Notes: generated by a model not told the origin, from the letters alone. DNA of 64,000 nt from Shewanella jiangmenensis (GCF_018596335.1 NZ_JAHEPS010000001.1:992001-1056000); one strand, 5' to 3'. Positions 1 to 8,878 are shown, numbered from the stretch's first letter. Translations and numbers: made by a program.

Positions 1-2
1 TC

Positions 3-989
3 ACAACCGCCAGCGGCGAGCCTTTGGGGCTGCAATGGACCCAGTTCAGAGTCGCGCTTAAGCCGCTTAACCCAGCGCCAGAACAAGAGCCAGACCCGGC
101 ATTGAACCAGGCAGCTCAATCAGACAATAGCTGGCAAAGCCGCCAACTGTGGTTTGCCCATGCCGCCGTGACCCGTAAAAACAGCCATATCGCCGCCGAG
201 CGCTGGTCGCGCGGCCATGGGGCGCTTGCAGGCGCTGGGGGCAGCCCCTTTGCTGTGTATCTCTCGGACTGGCGCTGGCAGTCGCAAACCGAGGCGCTGT
301 TTCCCGCAAGCCTTGCTGTAGCGCACAGCGGCGATAAGGGCACGCTCGCATACCGGCTCAACCTCTCAAGCAGCTCGCCGCTGCAATTACAGGGCGACAA
401 GGGCTACAGCGCCAAGAGCGCCGATGCGGGGCTGGCATCCCACTATTATTCCGCGCCCTTTATCCACATTGAGGGCGAGGTGCTGCTGGACGGCAGCTGG
501 CAACAGGTTCGCGGCCAGGGCTGGCTCGACCGCGAATGGAGCTCGGCGTTTTTGGGGCTTAAGCAGCAAGGCTGGGACTGGTTCGCGCTGCGCCTCGACG
601 ATGGCTCGGCGCTGATGCTGTTTGCGCTTCGTGAGCAAAACGCCAAATCCTTCACCCATGCCAACCGCATGTGGCCCGATGGCCGCAGCCAAAAGCTTGA
701 AGTGATTTCGATGTCGCCAAGCGACTACCATCAGGGCTATCCGGTTGCCTGGCAACTGAATTTGAAAGACAAAAGCGCAGGCGAAAACAACGGGACAGGC
801 AGCGAGCTTAACCTCAAAGTTGAGGCCCTCAATCCCGACGCCCGCATGGCGCTCAGCATGCAATATTGGGAAGGCCCGGTGCGCATCAGTCGCGGTGACA
901 GCAAGAGTGACAGTGACAACAAGGGTGACATTGATAGCAAGAGTGACAGCCACATAGGTGAAGGTTATATGGAGCTCACGGGCTATTGA
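3..989 (+). CDS. AttH/CrtC-type lipocalin-like domain protein (5' partial)
   Basis: The reading frame is open to the left edge, so the gene starts before the window; the TTG at 24 is probably an internal Leu. The visible text fits the AttH/CrtC (carotenoid 1,2-hydratase-like) double-lipocalin fold: an early GEPLGLQWTQFR block, then GQGWLDREWSS and WDWFALRLDDGSALMLF in the middle. Family members are often secreted and encoded next to an ABC transporter permease, which cannot be checked here. The C-terminus carries a short Ser/Asp/Lys-rich repeat (DSKSDSDNKGDIDSKSDS) coded by a GTGACAG-type DNA repeat at about 893-950. No catalytic function can be assigned. Confidence 0.8.
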   Translation, partial: TTASGEPLGLQWTQFRVALKPLNPAPEQEPDPALNQAAQSDNSWQSRQLWFAHAAVTRKNSHIAAERWSRGHGALAGAGGSPFAVYLSDWRWQSQTEALFPASLAVAHSGDKGTLAYRLNLSSSSPLQLQGDKGYSAKSADAGLASHYYSAPFIHIEGEVLLDGSWQQVRGQGWLDREWSSAFLGLKQQGWDWFALRLDDGSALMLFALREQNAKSFTHANRMWPDGRSQKLEVISMSPSDYHQGYPVAWQLNLKDKSAGENNGTGSELNLKVEALNPDARMALSMQYWEGPVRISRGDSKSDSDNKGDIDSKSDSHIGEGYMELTGY

Positions 990-1106
990 CGACGAACCGG
1001 CAGCTGACGTGGCGATGGATTGCCACATCGCCCTCTTGCTTGTTGGCTCGGGCCTAACTGACTACAATGCCCGGCAACTTTTGAGTCGAATATTGTGGTA
1101 GCTCTT

Positions 1107-2435
1107 ATGCCAACCAGTTCTTTGCCATCAAGCACAGCAGAAACAAGCCCGGCACCTGTCACCCGCATCAAACTTGCCGAGGGGCTCAGCGAGTTTCCGG
1201 TCGAGCTGTATCAGCATGCCGACACGCTTGAGCATCTGGATTTATCGGACAATCAGCTCTCAAGCCTGCCCGCTGACTTTGGCCGCTTTGTTGCGCTCAA
1301 GAGGCTGTTTTTTACCAATAACCAGTTCGAGTATATCCCGGAAGTACTGGCAAGCTGCCAAAGCCTCACCATGGTGAGCTTCAAAGGCAATCAGCTGACC
1401 AGGTTTGCCGAAGGAAGCCTGCCCGAAGAGCTTGAGTGGCTAATTTTAACCGACAATAAGCTTTCGCAGCTGCCCGAGGATTTTGGCCGCTACCGCAGGC
1501 TTAAAAAGCTCGCGCTATCAGGTAATCAGCTGTCATCGCTGCCAGACTCGATGGCAAATTGCCGCGAGCTTGGGCTGGCGCGACTGTCGCTGAACCGCTT
1601 TGAAGCCTTCCCCAACTGGCTGTTTGCGCTGCCAAAACTTGCCTGGCTCGCCCTTGGCGCCAACCCGGCCACGCCGGTGAGCAATCACAGCAGCATACCC
1701 ACACAAGACATAGCCAACTACCTGCTGGACGCCGAGCTTGGCACAGGTGCCTCGGGCACCATTTACCTTGCCCATCATAAAGACAGCACCGAGCCTGTGG
1801 CTCTGAAAAAGTTCAAAGGCTGGCTGACCAGCGATGGCTGCCCCAAGGATGAGCTCAATAACGCCCTCAACGCCGGGCTGCACCCAAACCTGATTCCGAT
1901 TGTGGCCAATATCAGTGGCCTTGAACTGCCTGCCATGGTGATGCAGCTTATCCCCAACACTTTCAAGTCGCTGGGTATGCCGCCGTCTTTTGCCACTATC
2001 ACCCGCGATACCTATAAGCCAGAGCTGACATTAAGCCGCGCGCAAATCCTCACCCTCGCCCGCCAGGTAAGCTCAGCCATGGCGCACCTGCACGGCGCGC
2101 AAATCTGCCACGGCGACCTCTATTCCCACAATATGCTGGTGAATGAGGCATCTGAGTTGTACCTCGGTGATTTTGGCGCGGCGACGGCGCTCGAATCCTT
2201 ACCCGCCCATCAGGCCGATGGCTTTAAAAAGCTTGAAGTACGCGCCTTCGGCTACTGGCTGGATGAGATGCTAAGCCGCTTAAGCCCCAAAGCTGACAGC
2301 AATCGCCAAGAGCCTGAAAGCGACAACGAAACAAGCAACGACGCCCTGATTACCCTGCGCGAGCAATGTCTTATGCCATCTGCAAGCCTGCGGCCTGATT
2401 TTCGCCAGATCAGCGAGCGGCTACAGCAGTTGTAA
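1107..2435 (+). CDS. Leucine-rich-repeat protein kinase
   Basis: A fusion of an N-terminal leucine-rich repeat domain (about residues 40-185, with LxxLxLSxNxLxxLP units) and a eukaryotic-like Ser/Thr kinase domain (about 205-440). Kinase landmarks are present: glycine loop GTGASG (212-217), VALK lysine (234), catalytic loop HGDLYSHN (335-342, HGD in place of HRD, Asp and Asn kept) and DFG (355-357). It therefore looks catalytically competent. No transmembrane segment is seen, so it is probably cytoplasmic. Start: ATG 1107 is chosen; an in-frame GTG at 1095 would add four residues. Its substrate is unknown. It stands alone, with the AttH-like gene upstream and a DUF3144 gene downstream. Confidence 0.88.
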   Translation: MPTSSLPSSTAETSPAPVTRIKLAEGLSEFPVELYQHADTLEHLDLSDNQLSSLPADFGRFVALKRLFFTNNQFEYIPEVLASCQSLTMVSFKGNQLTRFAEGSLPEELEWLILTDNKLSQLPEDFGRYRRLKKLALSGNQLSSLPDSMANCRELGLARLSLNRFEAFPNWLFALPKLAWLALGANPATPVSNHSSIPTQDIANYLLDAELGTGASGTIYLAHHKDSTEPVALKKFKGWLTSDGCPKDELNNALNAGLHPNLIPIVANISGLELPAMVMQLIPNTFKSLGMPPSFATITRDTYKPELTLSRAQILTLARQVSSAMAHLHGAQICHGDLYSHNMLVNEASELYLGDFGAATALESLPAHQADGFKKLEVRAFGYWLDEMLSRLSPKADSNRQEPESDNETSNDALITLREQCLMPSASLRPDFRQISERLQQL

Positions 2436-2442
2436 GCCGAAC

Positions 2443-2474
2443 GATGGGAAAACGGCTGGCCGCCTTCTCCCATC
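2443..2474 (+). terminator. Weak stem-loop after the LRR kinase gene
   Basis: GATGGGA (2443-2449) pairs with TCCCATC (2468-2474), with a partly paired GC-rich interior. It lies 8 bases after the kinase stop codon. There is no T-tract, so it may be a 3' end structure rather than an intrinsic terminator. Confidence 0.35.
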
Positions 2475-2660
2475 CCCATCATCTCCAAAAGCACGCCGCA
2501 ACTCATATCTGGGATGCGGCGCAGCAATATCCTCAATTATCAAGCGATTCTGTGATTCAGTCGGCTGTCACTTTACGGGTAAATACCTTAGGGTAAGGGC
2601 AACGCATTAAGGCGCGAGCGCCCGCGCAGGCGACCGCCCCCAACAACAGGAACTGTTCAC

Positions 2661-2978
2661 ATGTCTGAAAAAGAATCTGCAACCACGACTGACAGCCAAG
2701 CCGCCTTTTACGAGCGCGCCACAGCCATGATTAAGCTCGCCAACCAGCAAAATCAGGACCCGACGATTAAAACCGGTGAGATCAGCGCCTCTTTCATGTG
2801 GGCCGTCGCCCGCTACAACGCCTGGTTCGGCTCCACCAGTTTTGAAACCAAAGAGCAGATGCAGGCCAAAAAGCAGGAAATGCTGGATTACTACATGGAG
2901 CGTTACAAAGAGATGCTCGATGCAAATCTTGATGATTATATTGAGAATTTTGACCACTATCGGTCCACCCAAAAGTAG
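2661..2978 (+). CDS. DUF3144 family protein
   Basis: A 105-residue soluble protein matching the pattern I know for DUF3144: an aromatic-rich FYERATAMIKLANQQN block near the N-terminus followed by SASFMWAVARYNAW. The C-terminal part is predicted helical and charged (MLDYYMERYKEMLD). AGGA lies about nine bases before the ATG. It appears monocistronic: the region upstream (2475-2660) has no gene, and a group of hairpins follows. The function of the family is unknown. Confidence 0.8.
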   Translation: MSEKESATTTDSQAAFYERATAMIKLANQQNQDPTIKTGEISASFMWAVARYNAWFGSTSFETKEQMQAKKQEMLDYYMERYKEMLDANLDDYIENFDHYRSTQK

Positions 2979-3018
2979 GGAGGCTGATGCCCCAGCCTGC
3001 TCTGGCTGTTAACTCTAT

Positions 3019-3093
3019 GTCGCTTTGCAAGCGACGGTAGGTCGTGGGTCTCCGACCCACACCCGGCCAAAAGGGGATCTACAGCGATCCCCT
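3019..3093. repeat. Cluster of three consecutive perfect hairpins
   Basis: Three separate perfect inverted repeats follow one another: GTCGCTT/AAGCGAC (3019-3035), GTGGGTC/GACCCAC (3044-3060) and AGGGGATC/GATCCCCT (3072-3093). The last is followed by a pyrimidine-rich stretch and could end transcription of the DUF3144 gene. The grouping resembles REP/BIME-type intergenic repeats. Confidence 0.65.
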
Positions 3094-3152
3094 CTTACTC
3101 TTTTATAACTAAAGCCCGCGCCGCCCCTGACGAAGCCGAGCACTTTGGACTT

Positions 3153-3248
3153 TTGGGCTGAAAACGGACACCGCGACCGATTCGCTCCATGCTCAACGGT
3201 CGCTGCCTCGATATCCCTATCTCAGCTTGCCCGTTTCACTCAGCCCAA
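3153..3248. repeat. Imperfect palindromic element of about 96 bp
   Basis: TTGGGCTGAAAACGG (3153-3167) is nearly complementary to the segment at 3231-3248, which differs by three extra bases. Nested inside are GCGACCG (3173-3179) and CGGTCGC (3197-3203). The whole could fold into one long hairpin, as in MITE-like or large REP elements. No ORF with coding character is inside. Confidence 0.55.
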
Positions 3249-3426
3249 CATCCAAAGCGGCTTCGAAGGGGAACAACCGTGTCGTCCGACAGTAAGATGA
3301 ACAGTTTCATCTCACTAGCGTTTCCCGAAGACCTTTGGCCGCCACGCGCGGGATGGCGTGTCCCTCAGCATAAGTGTTGTGCCTATCTTATCTTTTGCAA
3401 CATCCAAAGCGGCTCCGAAGGGGGAA
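3246..3426. repeat. Pair of direct repeats about 28 bp long
   Basis: The segment at 3246-3273 (CAACATCCAAAGCGGC...) recurs at 3398-3426 with two or three changes. The first copy abuts the right end of the palindromic element. The DNA between holds a short hairpin (GATGAA/TTCATC near 3297-3311) and no convincing gene. Confidence 0.6.
3325..3392 (+). repeat. Left copy of an inverted repeat flanking the NACHT gene
   Basis: This stretch (CCGAAGACCTTTGGCC ... AGCATAAGTGTTGTGC) is similar to the reverse complement of 5351-5425 on the other side of the NACHT gene. The shared blocks are CCGAAG, GGCC, GCCACGCG and TAAGTGTTRTGCCT. From 3393 to the NACHT start at 3572 there is no other gene; the last 100 bases become AT-rich and presumably hold its promoter. 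Confidence 0.55.
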
Positions 3427-3571
3427 TAGAGTGATACCTTAGGCAACGGTGTAGTGCGAGAGTAGTGGGTGCCCTGACTTTTCATAGTTATTTAAAGAGC
3501 GATCTCTTGATTCTTATATCCTAAGTGAGTAAATTTCAGTCATATTTTTCAGTAAATAACAGGGACAGATT

Positions 3572-5341
3572 TTGAGCATTGGAGAAGCAGTAACAGGCGA
3601 AGCGTTTAAGTTATTATTGGCAGAAGCTTTTTCTTATATCAAGTCCAGAACAAGCCAAATTTACAAATTTCAAAAATTAAATGTAGACGAAGTATATCTT
3701 AAAGCTAGGAATGTTGAACGAGTCAAAACCATATGGCAGGTTGATAAAAGTGTAGATCTAAGAGACTTTTATTACCCAGCATGTATTAGTGTTAGCAATA
3801 AAGAGATCGCTGTGAGCTCTCTTTCGGTATTTCCTAGTAATGACAAAGCTGTAATCCAAGGGACCGCGGGGCAAGGAAAGTCAATTTTATTGAGATATCT
3901 TGCGGGTGCCAGTTTAAGAGATGGTGAGATAATACCTATCTTTGTCGAATTGAGAAAAATATCTGAAAGAAAAAGCATTGAAGACCTAATAGTCACCGCA
4001 ATTAATGAAATGGGGATCAACATTGGGCATTCAGAACTGGACCTTATATATTCATCGAGAAAGTTTTCATTACTTCTTGATGCATTTGATGAAATACCAG
4101 AGTTCTGTATCATTGATACGATCTCCTATATTGAAGGGGTTTGTGCAAAACATTATGACCAGCAAATAGTAATTACCTCAAGGCCAGGGGCAGAAATACA
4201 AAAGGTACCTTATTTCTCTGTATATCACTTAAAACCTTTAGTACAAAATGATTTCAGACCCATGTTGCTTAAGTTATTTAGCGGGGATGAAGTTGTGGTT
4301 CATCAAATATTAAAATCCCTCAACAGCAATGACTGTGAGATTGGCTCATTAATCACTACACCACTATTATTGACACTACTTGCCATAACTTATAAAACAT
4401 ATAATAAAATACCTTCTCAGTTACACGAGTTTTATGAAAGAATTTTCAACGTTCTAGTTAATAGACATGATGGCACAAAACCTGGTTTCAAAAGAAGCTA
4501 TAAGTCAAATCTAAACGAAAGAGAACTAGAAGAGCTTTTCTGTGCATTTTGCTTTTTTTGCATGATTGAGGATAAAACATCATTAACATTGCAAGAAGCT
4601 GTATCCATATCCAAGAAATCCAAGGAATTGCAAAGGGTTAGCCCTAGCTCAGAACACGCGTTTCTCAATGATTGTGTTAAAAACACCTGTCTATTACTTG
4701 AAGAGGGATTTAGTTACCACTTCATACACAAAAGCATTCGAGAATATCATGCTGCCAAATTTATTAGCATCAGTCCTCCAACACTAAAATCCAAATTCTA
4801 TGATGCTGCGAAAAAATCGCCAAGTAAGTATAAGGTTGAACTGGACTTCCTAAAAGTAATTGATGAACACTGCTTCAATATGGATTTTTTGCTTCCTATC
4901 TACTCAGATATAATTAGCGTTCTTAAATTAGATCTGGAGACGCCAGCTTCTGTTTCAATGGAACAGATTTTTAACGATTCGTTTGTAACGTTGGGGCGGA
5001 AAGGTATCGGCAATAATGAATTCAACAAGTTTTTTCTCAGTAGAGTTGTTTTAGGGGACAATGTAATCTTTAAATGCGCTTCTATTTCAGCAGGAGGAAA
5101 TAGAATTATCGATAATATATTTGACACTATCTTCTCTAAAAGTATAGAGCATGCTTTTGAGATGGAAGATAGTTTAGAATGTCATGACATAAATCTCATT
5201 GAATATATAAAGATGATCAATGTTGAGGATGATATATCAAATTTTATAAATTCATTTATCGCTAAAATCATTGAGAAGTATAAGGATGTTAAACTTAAGC
5301 AGGAGGCTAAAGAGAGCAAGATTGTTGATATATTGTTTTGA
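3572..5341 (+). CDS. NACHT-domain STAND NTPase, candidate antiphage defence protein
   Basis: A 589-residue protein with a NACHT NTPase core: Walker A GTAGQGKS (97-104), Walker B LLLDAFDE (167-174), sensor ITSRPG (201-206) and the TTPLLLTLLA helix (262-271). These are followed by FYERIFNVLVNRHDGTK (287-303), typical of bacterial NACHT proteins. The first 85 residues and the C-terminal 250 match no domain I recognise; the latter may be a short sensor. Start TTG 3572 is supported by AGGGA 11 bases upstream. Codon use is strikingly AT-rich compared with all neighbours, and repeats flank it on both sides, pointing to horizontal transfer. Known bacterial NACHT proteins protect against phage; that role here is inferred. 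No partner gene is adjacent. Confidence 0.85.
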   Translation: MSIGEAVTGEAFKLLLAEAFSYIKSRTSQIYKFQKLNVDEVYLKARNVERVKTIWQVDKSVDLRDFYYPACISVSNKEIAVSSLSVFPSNDKAVIQGTAGQGKSILLRYLAGASLRDGEIIPIFVELRKISERKSIEDLIVTAINEMGINIGHSELDLIYSSRKFSLLLDAFDEIPEFCIIDTISYIEGVCAKHYDQQIVITSRPGAEIQKVPYFSVYHLKPLVQNDFRPMLLKLFSGDEVVVHQILKSLNSNDCEIGSLITTPLLLTLLAITYKTYNKIPSQLHEFYERIFNVLVNRHDGTKPGFKRSYKSNLNERELEELFCAFCFFCMIEDKTSLTLQEAVSISKKSKELQRVSPSSEHAFLNDCVKNTCLLLEEGFSYHFIHKSIREYHAAKFISISPPTLKSKFYDAAKKSPSKYKVELDFLKVIDEHCFNMDFLLPIYSDIISVLKLDLETPASVSMEQIFNDSFVTLGRKGIGNNEFNKFFLSRVVLGDNVIFKCASISAGGNRIIDNIFDTIFSKSIEHAFEMEDSLECHDINLIEYIKMINVEDDISNFINSFIAKIIEKYKDVKLKQEAKESKIVDILF

Positions 5342-5350
5342 TAGGAAATA

Positions 5351-5425
5351 GTGAGGACAGGCATAACACTTAGCTCGCAGATTGCACCTGAACTGCCTCC
5401 GCGTGGCGGGCCAGAGGCCCTTCGG
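5351..5425 (-). repeat. Right (inverted) copy of the repeat flanking the NACHT gene
   Basis: Read on the minus strand, this segment resembles 3325-3392. It starts only nine bases after the NACHT stop codon. Its first part (GTGAGGACAG-CA-AACACTTA) recurs in direct orientation at 5555-5581 and, more degraded, near 6936-6980 beyond the insertion sequence. Confidence 0.55.
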
Positions 5426-5662
5426 CTCAAGCTAAGCGATAGAAACTTTTCTATCGCTTGCCTTGCAGGCTCGTTTTCGCCCTTTCCCCAAGTGGGGATT
5501 GGGCGAGTGTCGCGCAGCGACATGTTCACGAGCGAGAGCCATAGATGGGGGAAAGAGTGAGGACAGCCACAACACTTATGCTAAAGGATACACCCTCCCC
5601 ATCGAAGCGGCCGAGGGTGTTGCTGAAAATGGCGTAGCGAGGCATGGGCGAGTGTCGCGAAG
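5426..5662. other. Gene-free repeat-rich spacer before the insertion sequence
   Basis: No gene is supported here. It holds a strong hairpin (AAGCGATAGAA / TTCTATCGCTT, 5434-5459) that could end NACHT transcription, two copies of GGGCGAGTGTCGCG (near 5500 and 5648), and a further copy of the GAGTGAGGACAG motif (5555-5581). The short ORFs across it are made only of this repeat DNA. Confidence 0.6.
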
Positions 5663-6860
<1,198 letters not shown>

Positions 6861-6908
6861 TTCGTCACCTAATGCTGCTATGGTTGCAATCATAACAGCT
6901 CTAATCAG

Positions 6909-6934
6909 GTGGCCAAATTCACTATGCCACTACA
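6909..6934 (-). repeat. IS terminal inverted repeat (OrfA end)
   Basis: On the minus strand it begins TGTAGTGGCATAGT and ends TGGCCAC, partner of 5663-5688. The flanking DNA (6936-6980) is another degraded copy of the CACAACACTYATGC / GAGTGRGGACAG repeat seen left of the element. Confidence 0.85.
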
Positions 6935-7045
6935 CCCACAACACTCATGCAGAGGGATAGAGCAAAGAGTGGAGACAGCCGCAGCGATTGGCGGCTGATT
7001 CAAGATTGGTTACACCCTCACTACGGCTCTGGGAGCGTCCGGTTT

Positions 7046-7786
7046 TTACCAGAATTTCCACCAGGGTTTGCTTGGTTTGGTTATGGCCGCATCCGTTTGA
7101 TGCTGTGAGATTGCGGGCGGTGGTGCTTTATCGGCATTGTCGGCAGCACTTGTCGTATCAGGGCCTTTAGCATCCGGGCTTTGTGCCCAGCCGAAGCTAT
7201 CTATGCCTTTTACACCCATATCCAGCGCCGAGGCGTTTCGAGCTCTGAGACGATCAAGATAGGGATTACGATAGAGTTCGACCAGACTGACCGGGGGCAA
7301 ACTGCTGTCATAAAAAGCGAGCTCGGCCATTGCATCGAATGAGTCTCTGCTACGGCTAAAACCCTTGGCGAATGTGGCAGCTTCTACATCCGGGTCATTC
7401 AGAAACAGAACTTCGATGGGATGGAGAGACAGATACGGATACGGCATATCCTGAAGATCTGCGACTGCCTTTTCCCAATATTGTTCACCCAGCTTTTCAT
7501 CGCCGCAAAATTCAATGACTAAGGATTTACTGGCAAACAGATTGGCCTGTGCACGCTCTTTGGTTGTGCAGGGCGCCATGTAATTTAAAACAAATGGCGA
7601 TTCGTCATCATCTACGCAGTGATATTGATTGGCTATCAGATCCGATGCTTCAAAGCAAAAATACCAGATAACCGGAATTTGGTTGCCTGCGGTAGACAGC
7701 ACCTCGTAGGCCTCGCCCCGTTCAAGTATTTCAACGATATCAGAGCTGTGAATAACAGAGTTTATCAGGTATGCGTTATTAGCCAT
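7046..7786 (-). CDS. Hypothetical protein with Trp-rich C-terminal tail
   Basis: A 246-residue soluble protein that I do not recognise. It has no signal peptide or membrane segment. The first 170 residues are acidic and mixed alpha/beta in character (VIWYFCFEASDLIA, FVLNYMAPCTTKERAQANLFASKS). Then comes a low-complexity, Ala/Pro/Asp-rich linker (about 200-235), and the protein ends KPSKPWWKFW. A terminal WWKFW after a flexible linker is seen in several uncharacterised bacterial proteins, some of them toxin-immunity-like, but that is only a resemblance. It lies alone between the insertion sequence and the small genes, and its composition is closer to the host than the NACHT gene is. Confidence 0.7.
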   Translation of the reverse strand: MANNAYLINSVIHSSDIVEILERGEAYEVLSTAGNQIPVIWYFCFEASDLIANQYHCVDDDESPFVLNYMAPCTTKERAQANLFASKSLVIEFCGDEKLGEQYWEKAVADLQDMPYPYLSLHPIEVLFLNDPDVEAATFAKGFSRSRDSFDAMAELAFYDSSLPPVSLVELYRNPYLDRLRARNASALDMGVKGIDSFGWAQSPDAKGPDTTSAADNADKAPPPAISQHQTDAAITKPSKPWWKFW

Positions 7787-8060
7787 GGATTACTCAATGT
7801 AAGGGAGAATAACCGAACGACACCCGTTAAAATACGTGTTGGACGAGGCAGTCGGTTTTAAACGTAAGGGATTACAACAATTGCGGATGGGAATATGCAC
7901 TGTCGATTTAGGTAACAGGAATGAGTCGCGAAAAATAGTACAGATGCCGACTTAGAATGTCTATCAGTACAGCCACATAGACTGAACGAAAAACGGAGTG
8001 GGTCTGGCTGGCGGAGCTGGAACAGCTTAGGGCTGGGTAACGAGGGACTTAAACAAAGAA
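7787..8060. other. Gene-free spacer
   Basis: Upstream region of the hypothetical gene at 7046-7786 and downstream region of the small gene at 8124-8333. I see no ORF with a ribosome site and no repeat here. Confidence 0.5.
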
Positions 8061-8094
8061 ATTGCCCGCAAGGTCATTCGAAATTGCGGACAAT
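8061..8094 (-). terminator. Rho-independent terminator of the small-gene pair
   Basis: On the minus strand ATTGTCCGCAA pairs with TTGCGGGCAAT (one G-T pair), followed by TTTCTTTGTTT. It sits 30 bases after the stop of the 69-residue gene. Confidence 0.75.
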
Positions 8095-8123
8095 CTGAAC
8101 CACTACAACTGAATTTTGGGTAC

Positions 8124-8333
8124 TTATTTTTGCCTGCTATTGAAAAATCGCTCGGCGCTGGCGAACAGCTGATCGCACTGCTTTTGCTGCGCTGCATATT
8201 CAGCACTGTCTTCTGCCAGGGTATCCAAAACCGCTTTGGCGCTTTGATACTCACCGACCATATGTTCAAACTTTGAGTCAAAATTATCCTGACGGGCTTT
8301 TTTACCGACTTTACCCTTAGATGGCTTACGCAT
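8124..8333 (-). CDS. Small conserved-looking hypothetical protein (69 aa)
   Basis: A basic N-terminus (MRKPSKGKVGKKARQDNFDSK) is followed by a helical, glutamine-rich segment (YQSAKAVLDTLAEDSAEYAAQQKQCDQLF). The start is supported by AGGAGAG seven bases before the ATG. It follows the 43-residue gene by 12 bases and is followed by a terminator, so both are probably one transcript. Function unknown; the basic head suggests nucleic-acid or ribosome contact, which is a guess. Confidence 0.65.
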   Translation of the reverse strand: MRKPSKGKVGKKARQDNFDSKFEHMVGEYQSAKAVLDTLAEDSAEYAAQQKQCDQLFASAERFFNSRQK

Positions 8334-8345
8334 GGCACTCTCCTG

Positions 8346-8477
8346 TTAAAGTTCCAGCTTTTTCTGCTGCTCTCTGGCTATCAGAATGTCTTCGATTCTT
8401 TTTCTGACCTGATGACTATTAACAGGCTTTTTCGAATTATCACTCAGTGGCTTGCTTCCAGGCTTTTTAACGCTCAT
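8346..8477 (-). CDS. Very small basic hypothetical protein (43 aa)
   Basis: Reads MSVKKPGSKPLSDNSKKP and ends IEDILIAREQQKKLEL. The ATG at 8477 is preceded by AAGGAAG at good spacing, and the stop lies 12 bases from the start of the next small gene, within its ribosome site region. Lys-rich with a C-terminal amphipathic helix. The ribosome site and the coupling to a second small gene argue that it is real; function unknown. Confidence 0.55.
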   Translation of the reverse strand: MSVKKPGSKPLSDNSKKPVNSHQVRKRIEDILIAREQQKKLEL

Positions 8478-8651
8478 GACGTACTTCCTTTTCTGATTGA
8501 AATTCAAACACTCTCCAGATGAACTAAAGAGAGATAGCCGTTATACCGGAACCAGTAGACTCGTTAATCTTGATGGATTATTGAGGTGTGAGCTGTGATG
8601 AATAGCATACTCTGCCGAGCAATCACGGAGCAGATACTGTCGCTCCTGACG
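8478..8651. other. Gene-free spacer, leader of the small-gene pair
   Basis: AT-rich stretch upstream of the 43-residue gene that should hold its promoter. No coding sequence is supported; the ORF across this and the next repeat on the minus strand encodes only a repeated SICLF motif. Confidence 0.45.
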
Positions 8652-8711
8652 CTAAACAAACAGATACTGAATAAACAGATACTGAATAAACAGACACTAA
8701 ATAAACAGAAA
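8652..8711. repeat. 15-bp tandem repeat, four units
   Basis: Four units of CTGAATAAACAGATA (variants CTAAACAAACAGATA, CTGAATAAACAGACA, CTAAATAAACAGAAA) run head to tail, with a degenerate fifth unit after 8711. There is no spacer between units, so this is a minisatellite and not a CRISPR array. Confidence 0.85.
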
Positions 8712-8847
8712 CTAAAAACTGACACTAAAAAATTGGTACTAACGATTTGATAATAGCGATTTGATGCTATCAGCGGTATAGATAAAGCATGATGGTGGTA
8801 CCTGCACGGCTGGCTTATGGCGCAGCATTGCAAGTACCCAAACAGTG

Positions 8848-8878
8848 CAGGTGCCTACTGCTGTGCAGCTGGCACCTG
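8848..8878 (-). terminator. Stem-loop after the cold-shock gene
   Basis: CAGGTGCC (8848-8855) pairs with GGCACCTG (8871-8878). It lies 12 bases beyond the stop of the cold-shock gene. A U-run is missing, so termination is only possible. Confidence 0.5.

Noticed and set aside
3019-3093. tRNA gene
   Set aside because: The three hairpins are separate perfect stems without an acceptor stem or T-loop sequence.
3189-3434. ORF of 81 aa in the repeat region
   Set aside because: It spans the palindromic element and direct repeats, has no ribosome site and no coding pattern.
3325-5425. Integron cassette with attC sites around the NACHT gene
   Set aside because: The inverted copies lack the paired RYYYAAC and GTTRRRY core boxes and no integrase gene is present.
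8652-8711. CRISPR array
   Set aside because: Units are contiguous without spacers and only 15 bp long.
8564-8833. Minus-strand ORF of 89 aa with SICLF repeats
   Set aside because: It arises from the 15-bp tandem repeat; no ribosome site and no similarity to a known protein.
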